Position numbers and translations under genes: made by a program. Below the pieces are notes generated by a model. That model was not told where the DNA came from. It was given only the letters and a program-made list of their open reading frames with translations, and did not search any database. Below are positions 17,162 through 25,944 of a DNA stretch of 36,961 nt, in pieces. This DNA is from Myxococcaceae bacterium (GTDB lineage: Bacteria; Myxococcota_A; Polyangia; Polyangiales; Ga0077539): contig SCUS01000191.1 of NCBI GenBank assembly GCA_004297725.1, forward strand, positions 1-36,961, written 5' to 3'. Position 1 is the first letter of the stretch; the number at the start of each line of letters is the position of its first letter.

Positions 17162-18634
17162 TCAGGGGCAGAAGCGGCTCGTGACCTGGCGGGCGAAGGC
17201 CCTCATGAACTCGCTGTAGTCGTTGCGACAGATGGATCCGATCACGCCGTTGCGATAGGTCTCGTCGAAGCGGCGCACCACCTGCGCGACGCGGCGCGAG
17301 GGCAGCGCGGCGTACTGGACCATGATGTCGCAGGCCGGGCGCGCGGGGTCGTAGGACGAGCCCTCGCGACGGCACGCGGGCACGACGCGGGAGGGGCAGC
17401 TCGGGTCCATGTTGCGCTGGCGCATGGAGACCGGGCCCTCGGCGGACATGCCGGTGTAGCCGTCCATGCCGGCGGGGCTGCGACCGAGGAGGGTGTCCCA
17501 GTCGACGCCTCCGCCCGAGCGCGGGGGAAGGTTGATCGGGACGCCCGCGATGGCGCCGAACACCACGAGCTGCGGCGCTCCCGGCTTGAGCGACGTGAAC
17601 CCGCGCGACGGCCGCGCCGGGTTGATGTAGCGGTCGATGTTCCAGGTCGGGTCCTGCCCGGAGCCGGGGGCGTAGAGGTAGAAGCGGAGGTTGAGGTCGC
17701 GGCTGGCCCAACGGTCGGAGGTGCCGTCGAAGACCTCGATGGCGTCGGCGCAGGGGACCCCTGGTTCGGCGTAGCGGCAGTCGCGCACCGAGCCGTCCTC
17801 CTCGTCGGTGAGCATCACGATGCCGAGCACGGCGTCGTCGCGCACGAAGCCCGCGTTGGGGTCCGTGTTGCCCGGCCGCGCTCGGGGGTTGCGCACCAGC
17901 AGCGCGCGGTACGCCGACTCGAGCTGCTGCTCCAGCCCGCAGCCGCCCGTCGAGAGGTACGCGTTGCAGACGACGTCGTCGCGGAACTCCGCCGGGGCGG
18001 TCGAGGCCGCGCTGAAGGAGAGGAAGCTCGGGTACTGGTTGGGGTCGTTGGTGCAGCGCGCCGGGCGGACGCCCGCGGGGGTCGAGGTCCATGGTTGATG
18101 ACGGCGGAGCGACTCGCCGTTGCGGATGGGGTTGAGCCGCCCGTCGTCGCCGATGTCGCTGTTGGCGCACGACGGAACGGTGCTCCCCGGGGTTCCGAGG
18201 TCGGTGGAGACCACGCCGATCTGGAGGCTCCTGATCGGGGGATACATCGGGCGCCCGGTGGCGGGATCGACCGGCGGCGACGCGAGCTGCTCGATGAGCA
18301 CGCTGAAGCTGCGAGCGAGGTTGGCCTGGTTGCTCGCCATGGAGTTGGAGTTGTCGACCACGAAGAGCAGGTCCGCCGAGCCCGAGCGGGTGCAGCCCGC
18401 CGGCGACGAGGGGACGTCCACCGACACGACCGGGACGTCCACCCGGGCGCCCGTATCGACGGGCGCGGGCGCATCGATCGGAACAACAGGGACGTCGGCA
18501 GAGACGGCGACATCGACCGGGGACACGCGGGCGTCGGGCGTGCCCGCGTCGGCGTAGGGGTCGACGGTGACGACCCGCGGCGCACAGGCCGTCAGCGTCA
18601 CCATGAGCGCGAGGCGATGAATGACCTTCCCCAT
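17162..18634 (-). CDS. von Willebrand factor A-domain lipoprotein
   Basis: This 490-aa surface lipoprotein has a signal peptide with lipobox LTAC (Cys17), an Asp/Val/Pro linker to about residue 80, then a vWA domain with the MIDAS motif FVVDNSNSM (Asp94-x-Ser96-x-Ser98). It continues with many cysteines and segments such as LGIVMLTDEEDGSVRDC and VVFGAIAGVPIN. This composition is common in myxobacterial outer-surface proteins; vWA domains mediate metal-dependent adhesion. The ATG at 18634 has a strong GGAGGAG ribosome-binding site 6-8 bases upstream. It is on the same strand as, and downstream of, the Kazal lipoprotein, with about 120 bp between. The exact ligand is unknown. Confidence 0.88.
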   Translation of the reverse strand: MGKVIHRLALMVTLTACAPRVVTVDPYADAGTPDARVSPVDVAVSADVPVVPIDAPAPVDTGARVDVPVVSVDVPSSPAGCTRSGSADLLFVVDNSNSMASNQANLARSFSVLIEQLASPPVDPATGRPMYPPIRSLQIGVVSTDLGTPGSTVPSCANSDIGDDGRLNPIRNGESLRRHQPWTSTPAGVRPARCTNDPNQYPSFLSFSAASTAPAEFRDDVVCNAYLSTGGCGLEQQLESAYRALLVRNPRARPGNTDPNAGFVRDDAVLGIVMLTDEEDGSVRDCRYAEPGVPCADAIEVFDGTSDRWASRDLNLRFYLYAPGSGQDPTWNIDRYINPARPSRGFTSLKPGAPQLVVFGAIAGVPINLPPRSGGGVDWDTLLGRSPAGMDGYTGMSAEGPVSMRQRNMDPSCPSRVVPACRREGSSYDPARPACDIMVQYAALPSRRVAQVVRRFDETYRNGVIGSICRNDYSEFMRAFARQVTSRFCP

Positions 18635-18756
18635 GGATTTCTCCTCCGACGAGGGTCCATGAGTACCGCACCGCGAGGAGGCGAGCGACCAGCGGACCGA
18701 GTGTCCCGCGCGGTTCCAATCCGGTTCTGGGCCGCACACGCCGAACGGGAAGCGCT

Positions 18757-20145
18757 CTATCGGGGACAGACGCCGCGGGTGCTGACGCGGGCGCCAGCGG
18801 AGGCGGCGTAGCAGGAGTTGGGGTACGTGCGGCCGTCGCAGCCGCACACCGGCGAGTAGACCTCGATGCACGCCGTCGGGCGCGTGGCGCAGGCGCCCAC
18901 GGTGCCGCAGACGTCGCCCGCGCAGTAGGACTCCCGACCGCAGTCGGCGTTGCTGCGACACGACGTCGACGGGCAGGCGCCGCGGGCGCTGGTCGGCCGG
19001 TCGGGGCGGCAGGCGAGGTAGGTCTCGCCCGCGCACGAGCAGAAGGTCTCCGCTCGCAGGCACGCGATGGCCGCGGAGCAGAACCCGTCGCGCACGCACG
19101 CGCTCGCGGCGAACACGCACTCCTGCCCAGCGCCGCAGTCCCTCGCGGTGTTGCAGCGCCCGTTGCCCGCGTCGACCGCGCTGCCCGCGTCGACCGCGCT
19201 GCCCGCGTCGACCCCGCTGCCCGCGTCGACCGCGCTGCCGCAGACGCCTCGGGAGGCGACGCGCACGCCCACCGAGGCGGCGCCGCACTCGTTGCCGTAG
19301 GTGCGCCCGTCGCAGCCGCAGACGGGGTTGTACTCGCGGGTGCAGACCTCCGGTCGCAGGGCGCACGCCCCGAGGCCGCCGCAGGTGCTGGCCGCGCAGT
19401 AGGCGTTGCGCCCGCAGTCGCCGTTGGTGCGACACGCGGGGGGACCCGCATCGATCACGCCCGCGTCGACCGCGCTGCCGCATACGCCTCGGGTGGCCAC
19501 GCGCACGCCCGCCGTCGCAGCGGCGCACGCGTTGCCGTAGGTGCGCCCGTCGCAGCCGCAGACGGGGCTGTACTCGAGGGTGCAGCCCAGGGGACGCGCG
19601 GTGCAGGTCCCGGGGGTTCCGCAGCCGGTGCCCGAGCAGTAGGCAGCGCGCCCGCAGTCGGCGTTGGTGCGGCAGGCGCTTCCGGCGTCGATGGCCGGGC
19701 CCGCGTCGATGGCCGGGCCCGCGTCGATGGCCGGGCCCGCGTCGACCGGCGGCGGCACGTCGGGACAACGTTCGCCCGCCGGCAGGCAGCGCTGGAGGGA
19801 CTCACAGCAGAGGGTGCCGACCATGCAGAGGGCGCGAGGACAGAAGGCTCCGCCGCCCGTGTCGCGAGGCGGGGAGACGACATCGACCGTGGGCACGCCC
19901 GTATCGACGGGGACCTCGCCGGCATCGACCGCGGGCACGCCCGTGTCGACGGGGACCTCGCCGGCATCGACCGCGGGCACGCCCGTGTCGACCGGGGGGA
20001 CGACCGGGGTGTCCGAGGTCGCGCTGGCGTCGACTTCGCCCCCATCGATGGAGGGCTCGAGCGGCGTGGCGCCGCAGCCAGCGATCAACGCGGCCGCGGC
20101 GAAGCTCGCGGCAAATCCAAGAGGGCGGGTGCGCAGGTGAATCAT
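18757..20145 (-). CDS. Multi-Kazal protease-inhibitor lipoprotein
   Basis: This 462-aa surface lipoprotein has the signal peptide/lipobox LIAGC (Cys24), a long Asp-Thr-Gly/Val-Asp-Ala-Gly linker and three Kazal-type inhibitor domains (about 188-222, 268-302 and 426-460). Each Kazal domain carries PVCGCDGRTY and is preceded by a CRTNADCGRxxYC module. A fourth, degenerate unit lies at 331-391. Kazal domains usually block extracellular serine proteases, which would suit defence against one's own or a rival's enzymes in a predatory bacterium (inference). The ATG at 20145 has AGAGGA about 6 bases upstream; a longer start at 20169 lacks it. The linker DNA is made of tandem repeats, annotated separately. 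Confidence 0.9.
   Translation of the reverse strand: MIHLRTRPLGFAASFAAAALIAGCGATPLEPSIDGGEVDASATSDTPVVPPVDTGVPAVDAGEVPVDTGVPAVDAGEVPVDTGVPTVDVVSPPRDTGGGAFCPRALCMVGTLCCESLQRCLPAGERCPDVPPPVDAGPAIDAGPAIDAGPAIDAGSACRTNADCGRAAYCSGTGCGTPGTCTARPLGCTLEYSPVCGCDGRTYGNACAAATAGVRVATRGVCGSAVDAGVIDAGPPACRTNGDCGRNAYCAASTCGGLGACALRPEVCTREYNPVCGCDGRTYGNECGAASVGVRVASRGVCGSAVDAGSGVDAGSAVDAGSAVDAGNGRCNTARDCGAGQECVFAASACVRDGFCSAAIACLRAETFCSCAGETYLACRPDRPTSARGACPSTSCRSNADCGRESYCAGDVCGTVGACATRPTACIEVYSPVCGCDGRTYPNSCYAASAGARVSTRGVCPR
19155..19235 (-). repeat. 18-bp tandem repeats in the Kazal gene
   Basis: About four copies of an 18-base unit (read on the plus strand CCCGCGTCGACCGCGCTG) encode the repeated Gly-Ser-Ala-Val-Asp-Ala linker between the second Kazal domain and the degenerate unit. 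The unit length is a multiple of three, so copy changes keep the frame. Confidence 0.85.
19687..19745 (-). repeat. 18-bp tandem repeats in the Kazal gene (second set)
   Basis: Three near-identical 18-base units (plus strand GCGTCGATGGCCGGGCCC) encode the repeated Gly-Pro-Ala-Ile-Asp-Ala linker just before the first Kazal module. They keep the frame and are likely length-variable. Confidence 0.85.
19895..19995 (-). repeat. 48-bp tandem repeat in the Kazal gene linker
   Basis: Two full copies and a partial copy of a 48-base unit encode the VPVDTGVPAVDAGE linker near the N-terminus of the lipoprotein. It is in frame and nearly identical between copies, which suggests recent duplication. Confidence 0.8.
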
Positions 20146-20365
20146 GTTCTTCCTCTTAAGAAGCCCCATCGGTGGGGGAGTGACGGCCGCCTGTGGTGGC
20201 GCCGCAACGATGGACCGAGTGTGGCTCCCTGTGGGGCAGGCTGGCCAGTCCCCCTACTGCCCTCCAACAGCCTGCGGACGGCCCTCGGGCCCGGCGAGCG
20301 CTCGTCACCCCGTCCGGTGGTCGCTTCTTGACGGCTCCCCTCACTTCCCTCCACCACTGCAGGCA

Positions 20366-23300
20366 ATGCGCACGCTTCGCTGGCTCCTCGCGGTCTGCCC
20401 TGCCCTGGTCCTTTCATGCACCGACTCGCCGACCCCGCCGGCGGACTCTGGCGCCGACGCAAGCGCGCTCGATGCCTCCAACGACCTGGGCACCGACGGC
20501 CCCGCCCCCGCCGACGCCAACGACAGCGGCCTGCCCAGCGCGTTTCCCACCGTCGCGGTCACCGAGCGCTGGGACATCCCCGGGCTCACCGGCGAGGTGC
20601 ACATCCTCCGCACCGCCGGCAACGTCCCGCACGTCTACGCCCGCAACCGCGTCGACCTCGCCCGGGCGCATGGCTTCGTCGTCGCCCGCGACCGCTTCTT
20701 CTTCCTCGACCTCGCTCGGCGCTACGGCACCGGCCGCCTCGCCGCCCTCCTCGGCGACGCCGCCCTGCGCACCGACCAGCAGAACCTCGGCGTCGGCATG
20801 GGCTTCGTCACCGACAACATCCTGCGGCTGCTCAGCCCCGAGCAGCGCGAAGTCTTCCAGGGCTTCGCCGACGGCATCAACGCCTACATCGCCCAGGCCC
20901 AGGACGGCGCCCTCCCCTCGCCCAGCGAGTACACCCTGGCCGCTCCGCTGCTGGGCCGCCGACGCGCCTCCGACCTCCTCGAGGCCTTCACCGTGCGCGA
21001 CGTCGCCGCGATGAACACCACCTTCCTCTACCAGTCGGGCTTCGAGACCGACGACGTCGGCCGCGACCGCGCCGCCCGCAACCTCCCCGGCAACTTCTCG
21101 GGCCAGGCCCTCGCCGATCTCCGCGCCGCGGGCGTCTTCCCCGAGCTCTGGAACCCCCTCCGCCAGCCCGCCGCGGCGCGCTCCGCCGACGGGTGGGGAC
21201 TCGAGACCGCCGCGGGCACCATGGCCATCGCGCGCCCCGCCGCCCCGCCCCGCGAGCAGCGACCGGACACCCACCCGGGCGCCGCCAGCATGGCCGTGCC
21301 GCTGCCCTCGCTCGACCGGCTCGCGAGCAACCTCGGCGAGATCCAGGCGAGGCTGATGCGCGACCACGAGGTGGGCTACGGCTCCAACAGCTGGGCGGTG
21401 ATGGGCAGCCGCACCCGCGACGGCAGCACCCTGCTCGCGGCGGACGGTCACCTCCCGCTGACCATCCCAGCGCTCTTCTACCAGATCGGCCTCGACACGC
21501 AGACCCTCGGCGGCGGCGACATCCACCAGATGGGCATCGCGCTCACCTTCCTCCCGGCGACGGCCATGGGGACCAACGGGCGCGTCGCCTGGGGCTTCAC
21601 CCAGCTCGGCGGCGACATCACCGACTGGTACCGCGAGGAGCTGGTGCTCGACGCCTCCGGGCGCCCCGCGGGCACGCGCTTCCGCGGCGAGGTGCGGCCG
21701 CTCACGGTCACCGAGGAGACCGTCGGGGTGGCCAACGTCCCGGCGCTGATGAGCGTCGGCCGCACCGAGCGCTGGAGCCGCTACGTCACCTTCGACGGCC
21801 GCTGGATCAACCAGATCGAGGGCCGCCGCGTGAGGCCCACGGACCCGACGGCTCCGGGCGAGGTGCGGGTGCAGCTGCTCGGCGACCTGGTGGTCCCGGG
21901 CGACACCGACGGCGACGGGGTGATCACCGCGGTGAGCTTCGACTACGTGGGCCTCGACGGAGGCAACGCCTTCCGCGCCTACGACGGCTACGGCAAGGCC
22001 CGCAACGTGAGGGAGTTTCGCGAGGCGAGCCGCTCGATGCTCGCCACCTCGCTCAACCAGGTCGCCGCCGACGCCGACGGCTCGATCTACTACGCCGGCT
22101 GGCAGGCCGTCCCGTGCCGCGAGTACCTCCCCCGGGGCGCCGACCGCAACTGGATCACCGGCGCCAACCCCCGTCGCCTCCTCGACGGCACCACCTACGG
22201 CGGCTTCCACATCCCCTTGCGCGACGGCGTCATCGACGAGTCCATGGGCGCGGTCGACCCGTACCAGTGCGTGGTCCCGCTCGACCGCACTCCCGCGGCG
22301 CTCGACCCGGCGCGGGGCTACGTGATGACGGCCAACAACGAGCCCGGCAACATCACCGGCGACGACTCGCTCACCAACGACCCGGTGTACATCGGCGGCC
22401 CCTGGCACGACGGCTTCCGCGCCGCGCGCATCGACACGGTGCTCCGCGCGGGCGTCGCGGCCCGCACCCTCGACGGCGACGCGATGGCCTCGCTCCAGGC
22501 CGACTCGCGCTCCAACCTCGGCGAGGTGCTCGTGCCCGCGCTGCTCGACGCCATCGCGAGCGCCCGCACCGCCGCCGCCGCGACGCCCGCCGCGGGCTCC
22601 CCGGAGGCCCGGCTCGCGGCCGCGTGGCGCGCCCACCAGGCCGACTACGAGAGCGTCGAGCGCCGGCTCACGGCGTGGCGCACGGCGGGCTACCCCGCCC
22701 ACTCCGGGGTGGAGACCTTCTACCACTCGCTCGTCCCCAACGAGCGCGAGCTCTCCGTGGCGACCAGCATCCACAACGCCTGGATGGGGCGATTCTTCAA
22801 CGGGGTGTTCGGCGACGAGCGCCTGCCCGATGGGGTCTTCGACAACGGCGGCGGCGGCAGCGTCGGGCGCGTGCGGGCGATGCTGCGGATGCTGCGAGGT
22901 CGCGGCGCGGGCAACCCCGAGATGCTGGCCTCGTACAACCCCGCCACGCAGGAGAGCGCGTACTTCGACGTGCTCGGCACCGAGGCCGTGGAGACCAGCC
23001 GCGAGGTGGCGCTCACCGCCCTCGACGCGGCGCTCACCTTCCTGCGCGCCGCACCGTCGGCGCCGGGCCGCGGAGGCTACGGCACCAACGACATGGACCA
23101 GTGGGTGTGGGGCCTGCGGCACCATGTGAAGTTCGAGTCGATCCTGTCGACCTTCCTCGATGGAGGATCGTCGCTGGGGGCGCTGGTGGGCGGCTTCTCG
23201 ATTACACCGACGCGTATTCCGCTGGCGATGAACCTCGCGCCGACGGACCCTCGCGCCAACCTCCCGGGCTTCCCCCGGCCGGGCGATCAGTGGGGCGTCG

Positions 23301-23590
23301 ACGCGGCCAACTCGGGCTTCGGGGGTGAGTCGTTCACCTTCGGGTCGGGTCCCACCTACCGGATGGTGGTGGCCCTTCGCCGGGGGATGCCCGACGCGAT
23401 GGAGGGTCGCAACGTGATCCCCGGGGGACAGTCGGGGCTGAACAACAGCGAGTTCTACGACGACCAGGCGAGGCTCTGGCTGGGCAACCGCGCGATGCCG
23501 ATGCTGCTCTCGGCGGACGCCGTGGTGGCCGCGGCGACGGGCCACGAGGTGCTCTCCCCCGCCCCGGTGCGCGCGGGCGGAACCGACTGA
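20366..23590 (+). CDS. Penicillin acylase-family Ntn-hydrolase lipoprotein
   Basis: This 1074-aa secreted acylase is of the penicillin acylase (S45) family, which includes penicillin acylases and acyl-homoserine-lactone acylases. The signal peptide ends in LVLSC (Cys18), with an Asp/Ala linker after it, so it is likely a lipoprotein. The alpha-chain hallmark VPHVYARNRVDLARAHGFVVARDRFFFLD (87-115) is clear. The autocleavage site is YGSNSWAV, with Ser340 as the predicted N-terminal nucleophile of the beta chain. TANNEPGN is also typical. It is longer than most family members. Its substrate may be an N-acyl amino acid, antibiotic or AHL signal, and cannot be chosen from sequence. Its TGA overlaps the ATG of the CBM9-like gene. 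Confidence 0.9.
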   Translation: MRTLRWLLAVCPALVLSCTDSPTPPADSGADASALDASNDLGTDGPAPADANDSGLPSAFPTVAVTERWDIPGLTGEVHILRTAGNVPHVYARNRVDLARAHGFVVARDRFFFLDLARRYGTGRLAALLGDAALRTDQQNLGVGMGFVTDNILRLLSPEQREVFQGFADGINAYIAQAQDGALPSPSEYTLAAPLLGRRRASDLLEAFTVRDVAAMNTTFLYQSGFETDDVGRDRAARNLPGNFSGQALADLRAAGVFPELWNPLRQPAAARSADGWGLETAAGTMAIARPAAPPREQRPDTHPGAASMAVPLPSLDRLASNLGEIQARLMRDHEVGYGSNSWAVMGSRTRDGSTLLAADGHLPLTIPALFYQIGLDTQTLGGGDIHQMGIALTFLPATAMGTNGRVAWGFTQLGGDITDWYREELVLDASGRPAGTRFRGEVRPLTVTEETVGVANVPALMSVGRTERWSRYVTFDGRWINQIEGRRVRPTDPTAPGEVRVQLLGDLVVPGDTDGDGVITAVSFDYVGLDGGNAFRAYDGYGKARNVREFREASRSMLATSLNQVAADADGSIYYAGWQAVPCREYLPRGADRNWITGANPRRLLDGTTYGGFHIPLRDGVIDESMGAVDPYQCVVPLDRTPAALDPARGYVMTANNEPGNITGDDSLTNDPVYIGGPWHDGFRAARIDTVLRAGVAARTLDGDAMASLQADSRSNLGEVLVPALLDAIASARTAAAATPAAGSPEARLAAAWRAHQADYESVERRLTAWRTAGYPAHSGVETFYHSLVPNERELSVATSIHNAWMGRFFNGVFGDERLPDGVFDNGGGGSVGRVRAMLRMLRGRGAGNPEMLASYNPATQESAYFDVLGTEAVETSREVALTALDAALTFLRAAPSAPGRGGYGTNDMDQWVWGLRHHVKFESILSTFLDGGSSLGALVGGFSITPTRIPLAMNLAPTDPRANLPGFPRPGDQWGVDAANSGFGGESFTFGSGPTYRMVVALRRGMPDAMEGRNVIPGGQSGLNNSEFYDDQARLWLGNRAMPMLLSADAVVAAATGHEVLSPAPVRAGGTD

Positions 23591-24354
23591 TGCGCCTCGC
23601 GGGAGTGATGTCCGTGCTGGTGGCGCTCGGGTGCCGCCGGGAGGCTACGGCGCCGGTGAGCTCCCGCGCGGACGGGGCGCTGCCGACGGTGACGGCGCCG
23701 AGGGTGACGGGCGCGATGCGCTGGGACGGCCGGCTGGACGAGCCCGCGTGGGCGACCGCGCGGCGCATCGGGGGCTTCGTGCACCCGACGACGGGTCAGC
23801 CGGAGTTGGGGTCGAAGGTGAACGGAGACGCGCGCGTGGCGTGGAGCGACGCGGGGCTGATGGTGGCCTTCGAGGTGCGCGATCGTGAGGCGGTGAGCTC
23901 GCTGCCGCCGAGCGGGCGGGACGTGCATGTGTGGGAGGGCGCGTCGGGCGTGGAGGTGATGCTGCAGCCCGGGGACTTCGGCGACAACCAGGAGTATTTC
24001 GAGGTGCAGGTGGGCGTGAACGGCGCCCGCTGGACGACGCGCTTCGACGACTACAACCGCCCGGTGGTGCGGGACGAGAGCGGCGCGATGCACTTCGGCC
24101 ACGAGGACTGGGAGCCCGCGCTGGAGTGCGGCACGGCGAAGACCAGCGACGGCTACGTGGTGGAGATGCTGGTGCCGTGGGCGACGGTGATGACGTCGAG
24201 GGTGACGGCGGCGCCGAGGGCGGGCGAGGCGTGGCGGATGAACCTGTACACGTTCAGGGACGGGCAGCGCGACTCGCTCGCGTGGTCGCCGCTGCTGGGA
24301 CAGGGGAACTTCCACCGGGCGACGCGATTCGGTCGGGTGGTGTTCGGGGGGTGA
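23590..24354 (+). CDS. CBM9-like domain lipoprotein
   Basis: This 254-aa lipoprotein has a short signal peptide with LVALGC (Cys15), then a carbohydrate-binding family 9-like (DOMON-related) beta-sandwich. Supporting pattern: MRWDGRLDEPAWATA, ARVAWSDAGLMVAFEVRD, EVMLQPGDFGDNQEYFEVQVGVNG and YVVEMLVPWATV. Such domains bind sugars or small ligands, often in secreted or electron-transfer proteins. It is translationally coupled to the acylase (TGATG overlap), so it may be a companion surface protein that holds substrate or cell-wall glycan. It ends 23 bp before the palindromic repeat element. Confidence 0.8.
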   Translation: MRLAGVMSVLVALGCRREATAPVSSRADGALPTVTAPRVTGAMRWDGRLDEPAWATARRIGGFVHPTTGQPELGSKVNGDARVAWSDAGLMVAFEVRDREAVSSLPPSGRDVHVWEGASGVEVMLQPGDFGDNQEYFEVQVGVNGARWTTRFDDYNRPVVRDESGAMHFGHEDWEPALECGTAKTSDGYVVEMLVPWATVMTSRVTAAPRAGEAWRMNLYTFRDGQRDSLAWSPLLGQGNFHRATRFGRVVFGG

Positions 24355-24398
24355 ACGGGCGCTCCGTTCCGGGGTGGCGGGAGGCGGGAGTGCTTCCG

Positions 24399-24626
24399 GC
24401 GGAACGACCGCGAGGCCGTCGGCGGGGAGTCCCCGGTACGATCGAGAGGCCGTCAGCGAGGAATCCCCGGTACGACCGAGAGGCCGTCAGCGAGGAGTCC
24501 CCGGTACGACCGGGAGGCCCTCGGCGAGGAGTCCCCGGTACGACCGCGAGGCCGTCAGCGAGGAGTCCCCGGTACGACCGGGAGGCCGTCAGCGAGGAGT
24601 CCCCGGTACGACCGGGAGGCCGTCAG
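24399..24626 (-). repeat. Left tandem array, 34-bp period, 7 units
   Basis: The motif AGGCCGTC (one copy AGGCCCTC) starts at 24413, 24447, 24481, 24515, 24549, 24583 and 24617, always 34 bases apart. Units share GAGTCCCCGGTACGACCG. They are in the opposite orientation to the right array and to the short array at 95-215. The period is not a multiple of three, so the open frames running through it repeat every three units and are not evidence of a protein. Confidence 0.95.
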
Positions 24627-24781
24627 TAACCCGAGCCAGACCGCGACCGTGAGGGAGCGGGTGCGACCTACCACGCTGCCAGTCGTCGTCCGGAAACGTG
24701 GTCGGCTTCCGGGCAGAGGCTGCGTCAGAATTCCGCACTGGGAGGGCGTGGTAGGTCGCGCCCCCGCCCTTACGGGCTGGG

Positions 24782-25070
24782 GTCTGGCTCGGGTTACTGA
24801 CGGCCTCGCGGTCGTACCGGGGACTCCCCGCCGACGGCCTCTCGGTCGTACCGGGGAAGTCCTCGCCGACGGCCTCGCGGTCGTACCGGGGACTCCCCGC
24901 CGACGGCCTCGCGGTCGTACCGTCGGACTCCTCGCCGACGGCCTCGCGGTCGTACCGTCGGACTCCTCGCTGACGGCCTCGCGGTCGTACCGGGGACTCC
25001 TCGCCGACGGCCTGGCAGTCGTACCGTCGGACTCCTCGCCGACAGCCACGCGGTCGTTCCGCCAGAAGCA
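24782..25070 (+). repeat. Right tandem array, 34-35 bp period, 8 units with leader
   Basis: Units begin at 24799, 24833, 24868, 24902, 24937, 24972, 25006 and 25041. The spacing is 34 or 35; the extra base comes from variants such as ACCGTCGGACTCC against ACCGGGGACTCC, seen only in this half. The leader GTCTGGCTCGGGTTA precedes the first unit, as at 95-109. The last unit passes into the outer inverted arm. Confidence 0.95.
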
Positions 25071-25084
25071 CTCGCGCCTCCCGC

Positions 25085-25897
25085 TCACCCCTCCGTCGCC
25101 CGCTCTCCCCGCAGCGCCCTCGCGCAGAACACCAGCCACGGCGGCGTGAAGAGCGCCGCCCACAGCACCATCGCCGCGTCCGCCCGGCTCGCCAGGAGCG
25201 CCGCGAAGAAGCCCGTCGCCGCCGCCCTCGGGGCGAGCTCCCCCCACGGCAACCGCGCGCCCGTCTTCAGCACCGCGACGGTGTACAGCGTCGCGACGAA
25301 GGCCAGCGCGGGCGCCGTCGTCGACAGCGGCAGCTCCGTCCGCAGCACCCAGCGCAGGAACCCCCACCAGAGCCCGAGCACCAGCGCGTGCGACGCCACC
25401 AGCGCCAGCGGGATCATCGCCCACCGACGCGGGGGTGGCAGCGCGGCGAGCAGCCAGGTCGCCGCGAAGGCGTAGCAGCCCCAGCCGACGATGCCGATGA
25501 CGGGGACGGTCATCACGCCGGGGTGGGTCCAGCGCCAGAGGCCCGCGCGCACGGCGATGGGCTCGATGAGCGCGGCGTCGAAGGTGACCAGCGCCCCGGT
25601 GAGGGCGGCCTCCTTCCAGGGGGGCGCGTCGGTCGAGCGCAGGAGAGCGCGGGCGACGGCGCGGGCCGAGAGCACCACCGGCGCCCAGATGGTGGGGATG
25701 AGCAGCGGGACCCGGTCGACGAAGAGGTGCCACCCGGGCGAGTACGCGTAGAAACCGTACGCGCGGATCATGGTGTCCTCGCCGAGGAGCGCGCCGAGGC
25801 CGAGGAGCAGGGCGTCGCGGAGCAGCGCGGGCTCCCGGCGGTGGGCGACGAAGTACGCCGCGAGGATGACGAGGCAGGCGATTTCCAGGGCGATCAT
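25085..25897 (-). CDS. Carotenoid biosynthesis membrane protein, CruF-like
   Basis: This 270-aa integral membrane protein has about seven hydrophobic segments and the carotenoid-biosynthesis (PF04240/CruF-like) pattern: GEDTMIRAYGFYAYSPGWH and VDRVPLLIPTIWAPV in the N-terminal half, then FDAALIEPIAVRAGLWRW. CruF proteins hydrate the 1,2 double bond of acyclic carotenoid ends in Deinococcus, and the bisanhydrobacterioruberin hydratase of haloarchaea belongs to the same family. It starts 47 bp from the divergent UbiA gene, so they share a control region. The specific substrate is inferred only. Its stop is immediately next to the palindromic repeat element. Confidence 0.8.
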   Translation of the reverse strand: MIALEIACLVILAAYFVAHRREPALLRDALLLGLGALLGEDTMIRAYGFYAYSPGWHLFVDRVPLLIPTIWAPVVLSARAVARALLRSTDAPPWKEAALTGALVTFDAALIEPIAVRAGLWRWTHPGVMTVPVIGIVGWGCYAFAATWLLAALPPPRRWAMIPLALVASHALVLGLWWGFLRWVLRTELPLSTTAPALAFVATLYTVAVLKTGARLPWGELAPRAAATGFFAALLASRADAAMVLWAALFTPPWLVFCARALRGERATEG

Positions 25898-25944
25898 CGG
25901 CGGGCGCGGAGCATCGCACGCCTCGGGGCGTCTACAGTCCGCGC

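Larger units (their letters stand above)
24377..25084. repeat. Large palindromic element of 34-35 bp tandem repeats
   Basis: The whole gap between two convergent genes is one inverted structure. The outer arms (24377-24413 and 25049-25084) are near-identical reverse complements, sharing AGTGCTTC and GGCGGAACGACCGCG. Inside are a left array and an inverted right array, then the 15-base leader on each side (24627-24641 and 24782-24796), then an inner 14-base arm pair (GCGACCTACCACGC at 24663-24676 and its complement at 24746-24759), then a unique centre of about 70 bases. The inner pairs share a centre near 24711; the outer arms are off-centre by about one repeat unit, as expected from one extra unit on the right. 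The right end touches the stop codon of the carotenoid gene. The function is unknown. Confidence 0.92.

Noticed and set aside
24399..25070. CRISPR array
   Set aside because: Units are contiguous at 34-35 bp with no unique spacers, and the two halves are mirror images. No cas gene is present.
24374..25071. Proteins encoded through the repeat arrays
   Set aside because: The 34-bp period is not a multiple of three, so open frames simply repeat every three units on both strands. No start, ribosome-binding site or domain supports a protein.
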